The notes under the pieces were generated by a model. That model was not told the DNA's origin and searched no databases. It saw only the letters and a program-made list of their open reading frames with translations. This document shows, piece by piece, positions 49,727-59,235 of a stretch of 64,000 nucleotides of DNA. Numbering within the stretch: the stretch's first letter is position 1; the number at the start of each line of letters is the position of its first letter. The translations under genes and the position numbers were made by a program. Origin of the DNA: DASPHG01 sp963849605 (lineage in GTDB: Bacteria; Actinomycetota; Thermoleophilia; Solirubrobacterales; Thermoleophilaceae); NCBI GenBank assembly GCA_963849605.1, contig CAWKHX010000017.1:248001-312000 (forward strand), read 5' to 3'.

Positions 49727-52432
49727 ATGAGGCGGGGGGTCTCGATAGCGCTCACGACGTTGGCCGTGCTGCCGGCCACGGCCGCCGCGCAGGACCCGCC
49801 CCCTGTCACCGCACCGGTGTTCCAAGGCTTCCGGTCGGTCCTCGCGCAGGGCGAGGGACAACAGCTCAATGCCGTCGAGTTCGGCTCGTACCAGGTCTCC
49901 GGCGAGCCGCCGGAGACCTACACGAACCAGCAGCCGCTTTACGTGGACATCATGCCGCGCGCGTCCGCGCTCACGACAGACGATCTCGACCAGTACTACA
50001 AGAACACGGAGTTCGGGGAGATGCCGGGCGGGGTCGGCACCCAGTACGCCCCGAGGCCCGGCGTGCAGGTGTTCCGCGACGCGGAGTTCGGGATGGCGCA
50101 CATCTACGGCGACACGCGTGGCGACGTGATGTTCGGCGCCGGCTACGCCACGGCGGAGGAGCGGCTCTTCGCGATGGACATCCTCCGGCACGCCGCGAAG
50201 GGCAAGCTCGCCGAGCTCATCGGCCCGGACGGGGCCGAGATGGACCGCGAGCAGCTCACCGACCAAGACTTCACCGACGAGGAGCTGCGGGAGCAGTTCG
50301 ACAGCCTCCCGGACAAGTTCGGCGAGGCCGGCGCGCGCGGGCAGCAGGACGTCCTCGAGTACATCGCGGGCATCAACGCGCGGATCGACGACGTGAAGAG
50401 CGACCCGACGATCCTCCCCGCCGAGTACGCGGCCCTCAACGTGAGCCCGGCCGAGTGGGACGTCTCCGACAGCGTCGCGATGGCGGTGCTGCTCGTCACG
50501 CAGTTCACGGTCTCGAACGGCGGCGAGGAGCGCAACGCGATGATGCGGCTCGAGTTCCGGAAGCACTTTGGGAAGCGCTGGCGCGCGCGCTTCAACGACT
50601 TCCGCAACCGCGACGACCCGGAGACGTTCACCGTCGCGCGCCGTGAGCATCGCTCGGATCGGCCCGGCAAACGGCGCGCGGGCGTGAACGTGGTGCCGGA
50701 CCTCGGCTCGATCGAGCCCTTCAACCCGCAGACCACGGGCTCGGGCGCCGCCCAGGCCGGCGCGACCGCGCCGTGGGTCACGCGCGTGTCCCAGTTCAAG
50801 CGCGCCCTCCCCCACCACGCATCGAACGGCGTGGTCGTCGGCTCGCGCTACTCGAAGACGGGCAGGCCCCTATGGGCCGCCGGGCCGCAGGTCGACTACT
50901 GGTCGCCGCAGATCTTCGTCGAGTACGAGCTGCACGGCGGCGGCCTCGACGGGACCGGAGTGACGTTCCCCGGCGCGAGCCCGTGGCCGCTGATCGGGCA
51001 CGGCATCGACTTCGCGTGGAGCGGGACGAGCGCGAACGGCGACAACCAGGACACGTTCGTCGAGTGGCTCTGCGAGCCGGACGGCTCGGAGCCGACCGCC
51101 GAGAGCCGCAGCTACATGTACAAGGGCGAGTGCACGCCGTTCCGCGAGCGCGACGTGACCGTCACGACCCCGCCGCCGTCGGCCGGGAACATGAGCCCGC
51201 AGGAGGAGATCGTCTACCACCCGCTGCGCTCGGTGCACGGGCCGGTGTTCGCGTTCGCGACCGTCGACGGCAAGCCGGTCGCGCTGACGAAGGCGAAGGG
51301 CGTGAACTTCCGCGAGCTCGACGCTGTGCTCCCGTTCATGCACGTGGCCGAGAACCAGCCGACCGGCTACCGGAGCTTCGTCCGCACCTTCAGCCCGTTC
51401 CCGGGGACGGAGAACTGGTTCTACGTCGACAACAAGCGCGCAGGCTTCATGCAGTCCGGCTACTACCCGGCGCACGCGCGGGGCGCCGACGTCGACCTCC
51501 CCTACAACGGCGACGGCAGCGGCGACTGGCAGGGCTTCGACCCCTCCGACTACACGTACGAGCACATCCCGCTTCGGCGCCGCCCGCGCGCGGTCGATTC
51601 GCGACAGCCGATCATCATCAGCTGGAACCAGAAGGAGGCGCCCGGCTGGCGCAAGGGCCCGACCGAGTGGAGCAACGGGTCGGTGCATCACGCCGAGATC
51701 CTGAACCGCTGGGTGCGGCGCGAGATCAGGAAGGGCGACGGGAGGATCGACCTGACCGCACTAACGCGCGCTGTCAACCGCGCTGCGACGACCGACCTGC
51801 GCGCGCAGCACGTCTACCCGTGGATGCGGCGCGTGATCGGCAAGACGCGCGGCCAGAACAAAGACCTGCTCGCGCTCATCAATGCGTGGCGGAAGGCCGG
51901 GGGCCAGCGGCTCGACGAGGACGGCGACAATATTTACGAGCACGGCGCAGGCGTGGCGCTGTTCGACCAATGGTGGCCGCTCTTCGTCCGCGCGTCGTTC
52001 CAGCCGGCGCTCGGCAAGGACCTGTTCGATCAGGTCGAGGGCTTCCTTTCGCTTGGCAGCACGGTCGCCGACGACTGGGGTTGGAGCTGGTCGAGCAACG
52101 TCGAGAAGGACCTGCGCATGGTGCTCGGGCGCCGGGTGAGGGGCGCTCACTCGCGCCTCTACTGCGGCGGTCGGAAGCAGCAGGGCGCGCGGCGGCGCTG
52201 CCGCGCTGTCCTGCTACGAACGCTGGGCGACGCCGCCGCGGCCACCGCCGAGGAGTACGGCAGCGCCGAGCCTTCGAACTGGAAGGTCCCCGCACTGTGC
52301 GACGACCCGAGTGGGCCGCCTCTGTGCGACCAGAACGTTCCGACGGCACTCGGGGCGGTCGACACGCCCGCATTCCCCTGGCAGAACCGCGGCACCTACC
52401 ACCAGGTCGTCGAGCTCAGCGAGCACCGCTAG
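49727..52432 (+). CDS. Penicillin acylase family amidohydrolase, secreted
   Basis: 901-residue secreted Ntn hydrolase that is normally cut into alpha and beta chains and hydrolyses acyl amides, such as quorum-sensing acyl-homoserine lactones or beta-lactam side chains. Signal peptide about 1-22. Alpha-chain motif EFGMAHIYGDTRGDVMFGAGY; the linker ends at HHASNGVVVG with the N-terminal nucleophile Ser366 (usual form SNNWVV). Beta-chain landmarks are PWPLIGHGIDFAWSGTSAN and YVDNKRAGFMQSGYYP. The TAG shares CTAG with the convergent gene. Confidence 0.93.
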   Translation: MRRGVSIALTTLAVLPATAAAQDPPPVTAPVFQGFRSVLAQGEGQQLNAVEFGSYQVSGEPPETYTNQQPLYVDIMPRASALTTDDLDQYYKNTEFGEMPGGVGTQYAPRPGVQVFRDAEFGMAHIYGDTRGDVMFGAGYATAEERLFAMDILRHAAKGKLAELIGPDGAEMDREQLTDQDFTDEELREQFDSLPDKFGEAGARGQQDVLEYIAGINARIDDVKSDPTILPAEYAALNVSPAEWDVSDSVAMAVLLVTQFTVSNGGEERNAMMRLEFRKHFGKRWRARFNDFRNRDDPETFTVARREHRSDRPGKRRAGVNVVPDLGSIEPFNPQTTGSGAAQAGATAPWVTRVSQFKRALPHHASNGVVVGSRYSKTGRPLWAAGPQVDYWSPQIFVEYELHGGGLDGTGVTFPGASPWPLIGHGIDFAWSGTSANGDNQDTFVEWLCEPDGSEPTAESRSYMYKGECTPFRERDVTVTTPPPSAGNMSPQEEIVYHPLRSVHGPVFAFATVDGKPVALTKAKGVNFRELDAVLPFMHVAENQPTGYRSFVRTFSPFPGTENWFYVDNKRAGFMQSGYYPAHARGADVDLPYNGDGSGDWQGFDPSDYTYEHIPLRRRPRAVDSRQPIIISWNQKEAPGWRKGPTEWSNGSVHHAEILNRWVRREIRKGDGRIDLTALTRAVNRAATTDLRAQHVYPWMRRVIGKTRGQNKDLLALINAWRKAGGQRLDEDGDNIYEHGAGVALFDQWWPLFVRASFQPALGKDLFDQVEGFLSLGSTVADDWGWSWSSNVEKDLRMVLGRRVRGAHSRLYCGGRKQQGARRRCRAVLLRTLGDAAAATAEEYGSAEPSNWKVPALCDDPSGPPLCDQNVPTALGAVDTPAFPWQNRGTYHQVVELSEHR

Positions 52433-52986
52433 CTCGCGGGCAGGTCCTCGAGTCCAGCGTCCTGCTCCACCTCGAGCGAGTTCAGCGTGAAGGCGACCAT
52501 GTGGTACTGCCCGACGACCATCGGGACCTCGATCAGCTGCCGCTCGTCGTAGGTCTTCGCGAGCTCGGCCCACGTGGCGTCGCCGATCTTCGCGTCGGCG
52601 TGCAGCTCGTCGGCCGCGCGCAGCAGCGCGGACTCCGAGTCCGACCAGCCGTCGGCGTCCGGGCCGGCCACGACGCGGTCGATCGTCTCGCGGTCGATCC
52701 CGCCGGCCTCCGAGATACGCACGTGCTGCCCCCACTCGTACGGCGACGCGCAGTTGAGCGCCGTGCGCAGGATGAGGAGCTCCCGGTCGCGGCCGGACAG
52801 CGTCCCGGCCGTAAGCAGGTAGCCCCCGAACGGCATCCACGCCTTGAAGAGCTCCGGGTTGCGCGCGAGCGTCGAGAAGATGTTCAGCCGGCCAAGCGGC
52901 ATCTCGGTGCCCGGCGGCTTCGCGCCGAGGATCGGCGAGAGGTCCTCGCTCCACTCGTTCTCGGGAAGGGGATCGATCCGTGGCAT
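52429..52986 (-). CDS. Carboxymuconolactone decarboxylase family protein (AhpD-like)
   Basis: 185-residue helical protein. The family motif LILRTALNCASPYEWGQHV carries Cys and His but lacks the second Cys of AhpD, so it fits the CMD-type lyase/oxidoreductase group without a clear redox pair. It lies 4 bases after the SDR gene, likely one operon, and the pair may work on a common small molecule. Confidence 0.86.
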   Translation of the reverse strand: MPRIDPLPENEWSEDLSPILGAKPPGTEMPLGRLNIFSTLARNPELFKAWMPFGGYLLTAGTLSGRDRELLILRTALNCASPYEWGQHVRISEAGGIDRETIDRVVAGPDADGWSDSESALLRAADELHADAKIGDATWAELAKTYDERQLIEVPMVVGQYHMVAFTLNSLEVEQDAGLEDLPAS

Positions 52987-52990
52987 CGCC

Positions 52991-53770
52991 TCAGCTCCGG
53001 AACGCCACGCCGAGCCCGCCGTCCACCACGAGGCTCTGGCCGGTCATGTAGGAGGACTCGTCGCTCATCAGGAAGAGGGCAGCGTATGCGACCTCCCACG
53101 CCGTGCCCTGGCGGTCGAGCGGAATGTGCACCTCGGCGCGCTGCGGCGCGAGCTGTGTCGCGAGTCGGCCGAGCGGCGTGTCGATCAGTCCCGGGATGAG
53201 CAGGTTGACGCGCACCGACGGCGCTCCCTCGATCGCCCCGTTGCGGACGAGCGACTCGAGCGCACCCTTCGACGCCGCGTACGCGGGCGACGGCATCGTC
53301 TCCCGCGAGGCGAGCGAACCCGTCAGGACGATCGCGCCGCCGTCCGTCAGCGCCGGCAGCCCGTGCTTGAGCCCGAGGAAGTGCCCGCGCGCGTTCACGG
53401 CCATGACGCGGTCCCAATCCTCGACCGTCGTGCCCTGCAGGCCGATCCCGCCGGCGACGCCGACGTTCAGCACGATCCCGTCGAGGCCGTCGAGGCTCGA
53501 CCTGGCCTCCCCGATCATGCGCGCGACGTCGTCCTCGTCGGACGCGTCCGCGGCGATCGCCACGGCCTCGGCACCCTCGCCGCGGACGAGCTCGGCCGTC
53601 GCCTCGGCCTTCGCCTCGTCGAGGTCGGCCACGGCAACCGTCGCGCCCTCGCGCGCGAACAGCATCGACATCGCGCGCCCGTTCCCGACCGGAGGGTCCT
53701 CCACTCCGTAGTTCTCCTGTCCCCCGCCGACGATGAGGACCTTTCGCTCGGCCAGTCGCTGCGCGCCCAC
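52991..53770 (-). CDS. SDR family oxidoreductase
   Basis: 259-residue short-chain dehydrogenase. Nucleotide motif VLIVGGGQENYGVEDPPVGNG is longer than the usual TGxxxGIG, with an insertion in the loop. The catalytic Ser/Tyr/Lys are in LTGSLAS and AYAASKGALESLVRNG; the NNAG-type motif is VLNVGVAG. The C-terminus VDGGLGVAF is typical. Substrate unknown. Confidence 0.9.
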   Translation of the reverse strand: MGAQRLAERKVLIVGGGQENYGVEDPPVGNGRAMSMLFAREGATVAVADLDEAKAEATAELVRGEGAEAVAIAADASDEDDVARMIGEARSSLDGLDGIVLNVGVAGGIGLQGTTVEDWDRVMAVNARGHFLGLKHGLPALTDGGAIVLTGSLASRETMPSPAYAASKGALESLVRNGAIEGAPSVRVNLLIPGLIDTPLGRLATQLAPQRAEVHIPLDRQGTAWEVAYAALFLMSDESSYMTGQSLVVDGGLGVAFRS

Positions 53771-53788
53771 GGGCGCGACCCTACGCTC

Positions 53789-54112
53789 TCAGCGGGTCTG
53801 CGCGTCGCTCGGCTCGGTGTCCGGGTCGACCTCAGCGGCGTCCCGCGCGTGCTGCTCGGCCTCGGCCCTCGCGCTCTCGGCGCGGGCGGCCTGGTGTTCC
53901 GCGGCCGCGGCCTCGCGCCGTGCGCGGGCCGCGCGCTCCTCAGCCTCCGCCTTCTGCTGGTCGGCCTCCAGCCCGCGGGAATGGGCTTCCTGCCGAAGCT
54001 CGCCCGCCTGCTCGCGCTGGCCTTCCAGACGGCGGTCGCGTTGCTTGCGCACGACCATCCAGACGATCAACAGCAGCACGAGCGCTGCCAAAACGATGAG
54101 AACGACTTCCAT
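53789..54112 (-). CDS. Small membrane-anchored coiled-coil protein
   Basis: 107 residues: one N-terminal transmembrane helix (VLIVLAALVLLLIVWMVV) and then a long charged helix rich in Ala, Glu, Arg and Gln (about 25-95) with heptad-like spacing, probably a coiled coil in the cytoplasm. No recognised family. It follows the SDR gene divergently by only 18 bases and may be transcribed separately. Confidence 0.7.
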   Translation of the reverse strand: MEVVLIVLAALVLLLIVWMVVRKQRDRRLEGQREQAGELRQEAHSRGLEADQQKAEAEERAARARREAAAAEHQAARAESARAEAEQHARDAAEVDPDTEPSDAQTR

Positions 54113-54170
54113 GCGACTCCTCCTTCGGGTTGCGCCCGTCCCGTCCTAGGAGTTCCCGGTGCGGAGGTTC

Positions 54171-55007
54171 CTAACCCGCTGGAGCGGATTCCGGGGGCCG
54201 CTGCGAGCGCTCGACCTCGGCAACCCTGAGTTCCCTCGGCGCCCCCGGCGCCTTCAGCCGCTTCGCCTTCGCGATCTCGAACAGCTCTGGATCGAGCGCC
54301 CGGCAGCTCACGTCGGAAACCAGCACCTGCTGGGGCTTCGCCGCCTCGACCACACGTGCAGCGATGTTCACGTCGACGCCCAGGTAGTCGCCGCCCAGCT
54401 TGCGCGGCTTGCCCGCGTGTACGCCGGATCGGAGGCGCGGCCGGTGGCCCGCCACGTCGATCTCTCCCATCCCGTCGCGAGCGTCGAGCGCGGCCGCGAC
54501 GGCGTCGTTCGAGTGCTCGAAGACGGCCATCGTCCCGTCGCCGAGGTGTTTCACCACCGCGCCGTCGTGTTCGGCGATCGCCTCGTCGAGCACGTCGCCG
54601 ACCTCGCGCAGCAGCTCGATCGCAGGCTCGTCACCGACCTCGAGCGCCCACGACGAGAACCCGACGAGGTCCGTGAACAGCAGCGCGACCTCCTCCGTCC
54701 CCAGCCCGCGGCCGGCGGCCTCGGAGAGGCCCTGCCACACCTGGAGCGCGCCCAGGCCGAGTTCGTGTGCGACGCTCGGGCGGTCGGTGCGCTGGAGCGC
54801 CTGCACCCGCCGGGCGATCACCTCGGGCGGTGCGTCCCCGGCGGTCGACAGGGGGTCGCCGAACCGCTCGTCGCCCGGAAGCTGCCTGCGCAGCCAACGC
54901 GCGACCGCCAGCAGCTGGGGAGCAGTGTCGGCCTTCACCGCTCTGGCCCGGATCCTGGCCAGCCGCCGCTCCTCCTTGTCGCGGGTCTCCTCGAGCTCCT
55001 CTGTCAC
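54171..55007 (-). CDS. Class III adenylate/guanylate cyclase domain protein
   Basis: 278-residue soluble protein. The C-terminal cyclase domain (about 115-278) has the metal-binding start LLFTDLVGFSSWALEVG, the second metal/catalytic region HDGAVVKHLGDGTMAVFEH and GVHAGKPRKLGGDYLGVDVN. The N-terminal part contains a helical region of unknown function (RDKEERRLARIRARAV). It would make cAMP or another cyclic nucleotide. GTG at 55007 is chosen with GGGAG upstream; GTG 55025 is also in frame. Confidence 0.86.
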   Translation of the reverse strand: MTEELEETRDKEERRLARIRARAVKADTAPQLLAVARWLRRQLPGDERFGDPLSTAGDAPPEVIARRVQALQRTDRPSVAHELGLGALQVWQGLSEAAGRGLGTEEVALLFTDLVGFSSWALEVGDEPAIELLREVGDVLDEAIAEHDGAVVKHLGDGTMAVFEHSNDAVAAALDARDGMGEIDVAGHRPRLRSGVHAGKPRKLGGDYLGVDVNIAARVVEAAKPQQVLVSDVSCRALDPELFEIAKAKRLKAPGAPRELRVAEVERSQRPPESAPAG

Positions 55008-55147
55008 GGGGCCGAAGGCTCCCACACGCGCGGCCGCATTTCCGCGCTTCCCTCGCGCGCGCGTGCGTGCGCACGCGGGAGTGGCCCATTCGGCTAGGCC
55101 TCCACGGCGGACTTCAAGCGTCAGCCACGGGTGCCGATGCGATTCCC

Positions 55148-56377
55148 ATGCAGGCTGTGCTTGTTGTGCTTGCCATTGCCGGTTCCACGGCCTGGCTGGC
55201 CGTGGACGCTTCCAAGCGCGATTGGAGCGAGAACGGCTTCGCCAAGAACGTCCCGACCTGGGTGATCGGCTCGCTGCTGCTCTGGCCGATCGTGCTGCTG
55301 CTCTACGTCTTCTCGCACCGCAAGAAGGCGCCGCTGCTGGCCGCGCCTGCTCCCGAGCCCGCCCCCGCCGCCGCGATGTCCGCGGCCAAGCCGGCGGAGC
55401 AGTACGGGCCCTCGCTCGACGAGGTCGAGCACGAGGAGCCGGCGGTCGAGGTCGAGGTTGAGCCCGAGCCCGAGCCGACCGTCGAAGTCGTCGAGCCTCA
55501 GCCGGAGCCGGTCGTCGAGGTTCATCCCGAGCCGATCGTCGAGGTCCGTCACGAGCCGGCCATCGAGCCCGAGCCGGATCCGGTCGAGCCCGAGCCGGTC
55601 GCCATCGAGCCCGCACCCTTCACGCCCGAGCCCGAGCCGGTCGCTATCGAGCCCGAGCCGCTCGCACCCCAGCACGAGACCGGGCCGGTGATCGAGGTCG
55701 GGCCCGAGGCCGACGAGGTGCTCGAGATCTCCTACCCGGCCCAGCCGACCGACGAGGCCCCTCCGGGCCTCTCCGTCGACGCGTTCAAGGACATCAAGCC
55801 AGTCGCGTTCGGCGGGGTCGTCGTCGAGGAGACCGAGCGGACGCCGGAGCCCGCGCCCGAGGTCGAGGTCCATCCGGAGCCGATCGTCGAGGCCGAGCCC
55901 GTGCGCGACTTCGAGCCGCTGACGTACCCCGGGGTCGAGGACGTGCCGCCGGTCGAGCCGGAGATCCAGGCCGAGCCGGCGCCTGCGTTTGAGCCGTTCC
56001 CATTCGAGCAGGAGCCGGAGATGGCCGCCGCCGTCGCCGATCCCGTGGTCGACGAGCCGGTCGTAGAGGACGCCAAGCCGAAGAAGCGCGGCTTCCGGAT
56101 CCCGAACCCCGAGCTCAAGCTCCCGAGCTTCGGCAAGAAGAAGGTCAAGGCCGAGCCCAGCGTCAAGGCAGAGCCGAAGTCCAAGGGCGGCCTCAAGCTG
56201 CCGCAGATCACCCTGCCGGCCAACCTGCAGGGCCCGCTGAGCGACGTCGAGCGCAAGATCGCGCTCGGGTGCGTCCTGGCGATCGTCGCCGCCGGCGCGC
56301 TCGGCTACAAGACGGCTCCTTCGGACGACGCGGGCACGCTCGCGCCGACCCCCGCCCCCGCGGCCGCCCAGCGCTAG
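55148..56377 (+). CDS. Pro/Glu-rich repeat membrane protein
   Basis: 409 residues with helices at both ends. Two N-terminal hydrophobic stretches (VLVVLAIAGSTAWLAV, WVIGSLLLWPIVLLLYVF), then a long low-complexity region (about 85-300) of repeated VEPEPEP, EPIVEV, EPEPVAIEP units, a basic segment (PKKRGFRIPNPELKLPSFGKKK) and a C-terminal helix (IALGCVLAIVAAGALGY). Not assigned to a family; a structural or scaffold role is possible. The region is AT-poor and repeated in DNA too (GAGCCCGAGCCG-type units). Confidence 0.75.
   Translation: MQAVLVVLAIAGSTAWLAVDASKRDWSENGFAKNVPTWVIGSLLLWPIVLLLYVFSHRKKAPLLAAPAPEPAPAAAMSAAKPAEQYGPSLDEVEHEEPAVEVEVEPEPEPTVEVVEPQPEPVVEVHPEPIVEVRHEPAIEPEPDPVEPEPVAIEPAPFTPEPEPVAIEPEPLAPQHETGPVIEVGPEADEVLEISYPAQPTDEAPPGLSVDAFKDIKPVAFGGVVVEETERTPEPAPEVEVHPEPIVEAEPVRDFEPLTYPGVEDVPPVEPEIQAEPAPAFEPFPFEQEPEMAAAVADPVVDEPVVEDAKPKKRGFRIPNPELKLPSFGKKKVKAEPSVKAEPKSKGGLKLPQITLPANLQGPLSDVERKIALGCVLAIVAAGALGYKTAPSDDAGTLAPTPAPAAAQR
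55440..56000 (+). repeat. Low-complexity GAGCCCGAGCCG-type coding repeat
   Basis: Imperfect repeats of Glu-Pro codons inside the previous gene, with units such as CCCGAGCCGGTC and GAGGTCCATCCGGAGCC. It is coding, not a CRISPR or intergenic repeat, but can cause assembly and alignment problems. Confidence 0.6.
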
Positions 56378-56431
56378 CGCTCACGCGCGCCAGCGGGGCT
56401 CCATCAGCTTTGCGGACGCCGAATCCTGCGC

Positions 56432-56437
56432 TAGATT
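56432..56437 (+). promoter_or_regulatory. -10 box TAGATT before the fatty acid hydroxylase
   Basis: TAGATT is followed by 6 bases and ATG at 56444. No ribosome binding site is seen between them. Confidence 0.35.
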
Positions 56438-56443
56438 CGGCAT

Positions 56444-57064
56444 ATGGACGCGCGCCGTACTGATGTCCTGAAGGCCTCGCCCAGGATGTTCGACTCAGAC
56501 CTGCTCGATCGGCTGTCACGCGTGCATCCGGTCGTGCCGGTGCTGATCTTCGTTCCGGTGATCACCGTGCTGGCAGGCACGGCAGCCGAGCGCATGGGAG
56601 CGCTCGAGACGTTCGCCTGGATCGGTGGCGGCTACCTCTTCTGGACCCTCACCGAGTACTGGCTGCATCGGGTCATCTTCCACTTCGAGCCCGAGGACGG
56701 GATCGGCGCGCGCCTCCACTGGATCATGCACGGCGTCCACCACGACCACCCGAATGACCCGATGCGCCTCGTGATGCCACCGTCGGTCAGCGTGCCGCTA
56801 TCCGCGCTGTTCTACCTGGCGTTCTACCTCGTGCTCGGTGACACCTACGCGCTCGCGTTCGGCGCCGGGTTCCTCGGCGGATATCTCCTCTACGACATGA
56901 CCCACTACCACCTGCATCACCACAAGCCGCGCACGCGCGCCGGTAAGCGCTTGCGCCAGCTGCACATGCGCCACCACTTCCAGGACGACACGCGCGGCTT
57001 CGGGGTCAGCGCGCCGTGGTGGGACTACGTGTTCGGCACCGCTCCGCGGAGCCGGCGCGCCTAG
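56444..57064 (+). CDS. Fatty acid hydroxylase / sterol desaturase family protein
   Basis: 206-residue membrane di-iron enzyme. His clusters EYWLHRVIFHFEP, HWIMHGVHHDHP, HYHLHHHKPR and LHMRHHFQDD are the family signature. Helices such as PVVPVLIFVPVITVLAGTAA and LFYLAFYLVLGDTYALAFGAGFLGG flank them. It probably hydroxylates a fatty acyl chain or a related lipid. ATG at 56444 is supported by its upstream box. Confidence 0.9.
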   Translation: MDARRTDVLKASPRMFDSDLLDRLSRVHPVVPVLIFVPVITVLAGTAAERMGALETFAWIGGGYLFWTLTEYWLHRVIFHFEPEDGIGARLHWIMHGVHHDHPNDPMRLVMPPSVSVPLSALFYLAFYLVLGDTYALAFGAGFLGGYLLYDMTHYHLHHHKPRTRAGKRLRQLHMRHHFQDDTRGFGVSAPWWDYVFGTAPRSRRA

Positions 57065-57065
57065 C

Positions 57066-57724
57066 TCAGACCACGCGTTCCACGGCCACAGAGCTGTCTA
57101 CCTCTTCGACGATCCGCCAGTCGCGCAGCGCTCCCGCTCCGCGGAAGAGCGAGTCGACGACGATGGTCGGCCCGGGCCCCGCATCACCCCCACGAGGCTG
57201 ACCGACGCGCGCGTCGTGGAAGATGACGACGCCCCCGCGGGCGACGTGCGGCGAAAACGCCTCCCAGTCGGCGCGGGTGCCCTCCTCCGAGTGATCGCCG
57301 TCGATGAAAAGCAGGTCGATCGGCGCGGACCAGCCCTCCGCGACCGTCCCCGAACGCGCGATGTGCCATTCGACGCGCGGGCCGCCGCGGGCGCGCGTGG
57401 CGCGCTCCATGACACGCCGAGTTGCCCGCTCTGTCCCCTTCCATCCGAACAGGAGCGCGTTTCCCTCGTAGGAGTCGATCAGGTGGAGGCGACGCATCGA
57501 GCGTCCATCGCCCGCGCGAACACGACCGCCGACGAGCCCTCGTAGGTGCCGATCTCGACGACCGTTCGGCGACCGGGGGCGAGCCGCTCGAGGAGTGCGG
57601 CCTCGGCGTCCGAGTGCATCGGCCGCGGAGGCACGAGCCCGGCCCGCAGGGCAAACCCGCGGATGCGCTCGGAGTTCTTGATGCGCTCGGGAGTCGCGCG
57701 GCGGACGGCGGCGGGAAGGGCCAC
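57066..57724 (-). pseudogene. Frameshifted SAM-dependent methyltransferase
   Basis: Methyltransferase of the CmcI/Methyltransf_24 type split by a frame change. The N-terminal part (57724-57479, GTG start) encodes RRTVVEIGTYEGSSAVVFARAM and then stops. The C-terminal part in another frame (57497-57066) continues with RRLHLIDSYEGNALLFGWKG, IDLLFIDGDHSEEG and GGVVIFHDAR. Together they form one normal enzyme if one base is added around 57497-57505. It is a true mutation, a sequencing error or, less likely, programmed frameshifting. Confidence 0.82.
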
Positions 57725-57753
57725 GCGCGCATTGTGACCGGGGGCCGAGGGCG

Positions 57754-59235
57754 CTGAGCCGTCCCGTCTCGCTCTCCCCCGCCGACCTGTCGGCTGTGCA
57801 GGCCGAGCAGGGGCCCGTCCACATGCACGTGGGCGGCGTGCTCATGCTTGGCGGGCGCGTCCCGGCCGCCACCGTGATCCGGCGGATCGAGGAGCGAATC
57901 CATCTGATCCCGCACTACCGGATGCGACTCGTCGAGAGCGCGCCGGGCGGCTTGGTCAACCCCGTCTGGGAGGACGACCCCGACTTCGACGTCTCGCGAC
58001 ACGTGGCGACCGTGCCGTGGCCCGAGCCGGGCGACGACGCGGAGCTGTGCCGCGTCGTGGGGGAAGCGATGTCGACGCGTCTCGACCGCTCGCGGCCGCT
58101 GTGGGAGATCCTCGTGGTCGACAGCGCGACGCGCGGGCGCACGGCGCTCATCGTGAAGATGCACCACGCGCTCGTCGACGGGATCGCCGCCATCGGGGTC
58201 GGCACGATCATCTTCGACCCCACGCCGGAGCCGCTCGACCTGCCGCCGCCGACCGGCGCACCGGAGCAACGGCAGCGCATCTGGCTCGACGAGCTGACGC
58301 GGCTGATGCCCCAGCTGCGCGGCGAGCGGCGGCTCGAGCTGATCGAGCCGCTGATGCGGCGGTTGCCGGCCGACCTCGTGCCGGATCGCCGGGGGCTCCA
58401 GCGCGTCGCGACGGCGCAGCTCGACGTGCCGCGCCGGTTCGCCCGCAGCGCGGTCGAGCGTGCGCGCTCGCTCGACCCCCGCCAGGCCCACAGGCGCGTC
58501 GGCGAGGGAGTCCAGCTCGTCCGCGACCTCGCGCGGGTGCGCCCGGCAGCGCCGCCGACGCGACTCAACCAGGAGATCGGCCGCAACCGCCTGTTCGCGC
58601 TCGGCCGCGCGCGGCTCGACGATGTGAAGCGCGTGCGCACGGCGACGGGCGCGACGGTGAACGACGTGCTGCTGACCGCCGTCGCGCTGACGTTGAGCGA
58701 GTACCTGCGCGACGAGACCCTCGACCGGACCGTTGCGCTGGTCCCGGTGTCGGTCCGGAGCGAGTCGCAGAGCGGTGAGCTCGGCAACCAGATCTCGACG
58801 GTGTTCGTCGACCTGCCGATGCGGGGTGATCCGCTCGAGCGGCTCGCGGCGATCTCCGCCGCGATGCGCGAGGTCAAGGCGTCGGCCCAGGTGCGCGCCG
58901 GCGCGCTGATCGTCGGCGCGGCCGGGCTCGCGCCGCCGATCGTGTCGGCGCTCGCCGCCCGTGCGATGAGCGCACCGCGGGTGTTCAACCTGGTCGTCTC
59001 GAACGTTCCCGGGCCGCAGCAGACCTTCTACCTCGACGGCGTGCCGCTACGCGAGGTCTATCCGGCCGTCCCGCTCAACCCGCGCAACCAGGCGCTCAGC
59101 ATCGGAATTCTGAGCTACGACGGCGGCGTGTACTTCGGCCTGCTGGCCGACCGCGGCGCGCTGCCGGACGTGGCCGATGCGGCCGCTCAGCTGGAGGCGG
59201 CCGTCGCGCGACTCGCCGCGGCGGCCTCGGGCTGA
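57754..59235 (+). CDS. WS/DGAT-type wax ester synthase / diacylglycerol acyltransferase
   Basis: Acyl-CoA-dependent acyltransferase that makes wax esters or triacylglycerol, typical of actinobacteria. Catalytic HHALVDG (His137, shown as MHHALVDGIAAIG), the PLWEILVVDS substrate-tunnel region, and a second conserved segment RVFNLVVSNVPGPQQTFYL. The family N-terminus (RPVSLSPADLSAVQAEQG) begins at CTG 57754; the first canonical start, GTG 57796, would remove it. Its last 49 bases overlap the convergent gene. Confidence 0.88.
   Translation: MSRPVSLSPADLSAVQAEQGPVHMHVGGVLMLGGRVPAATVIRRIEERIHLIPHYRMRLVESAPGGLVNPVWEDDPDFDVSRHVATVPWPEPGDDAELCRVVGEAMSTRLDRSRPLWEILVVDSATRGRTALIVKMHHALVDGIAAIGVGTIIFDPTPEPLDLPPPTGAPEQRQRIWLDELTRLMPQLRGERRLELIEPLMRRLPADLVPDRRGLQRVATAQLDVPRRFARSAVERARSLDPRQAHRRVGEGVQLVRDLARVRPAAPPTRLNQEIGRNRLFALGRARLDDVKRVRTATGATVNDVLLTAVALTLSEYLRDETLDRTVALVPVSVRSESQSGELGNQISTVFVDLPMRGDPLERLAAISAAMREVKASAQVRAGALIVGAAGLAPPIVSALAARAMSAPRVFNLVVSNVPGPQQTFYLDGVPLREVYPAVPLNPRNQALSIGILSYDGGVYFGLLADRGALPDVADAAAQLEAAVARLAAAASG

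Noticed and set aside
50773..53199. Open frame of about 800 codons on the plus strand
   Set aside because: It overlaps the penicillin acylase gene in another frame and runs into the antisense of two real genes; composition is Arg/Ala-rich with no domains.
55440..56000. Possible CRISPR or tandem repeat array
   Set aside because: Repeats are imperfect Glu-Pro codon units inside one frame, without constant repeats and unique spacers.
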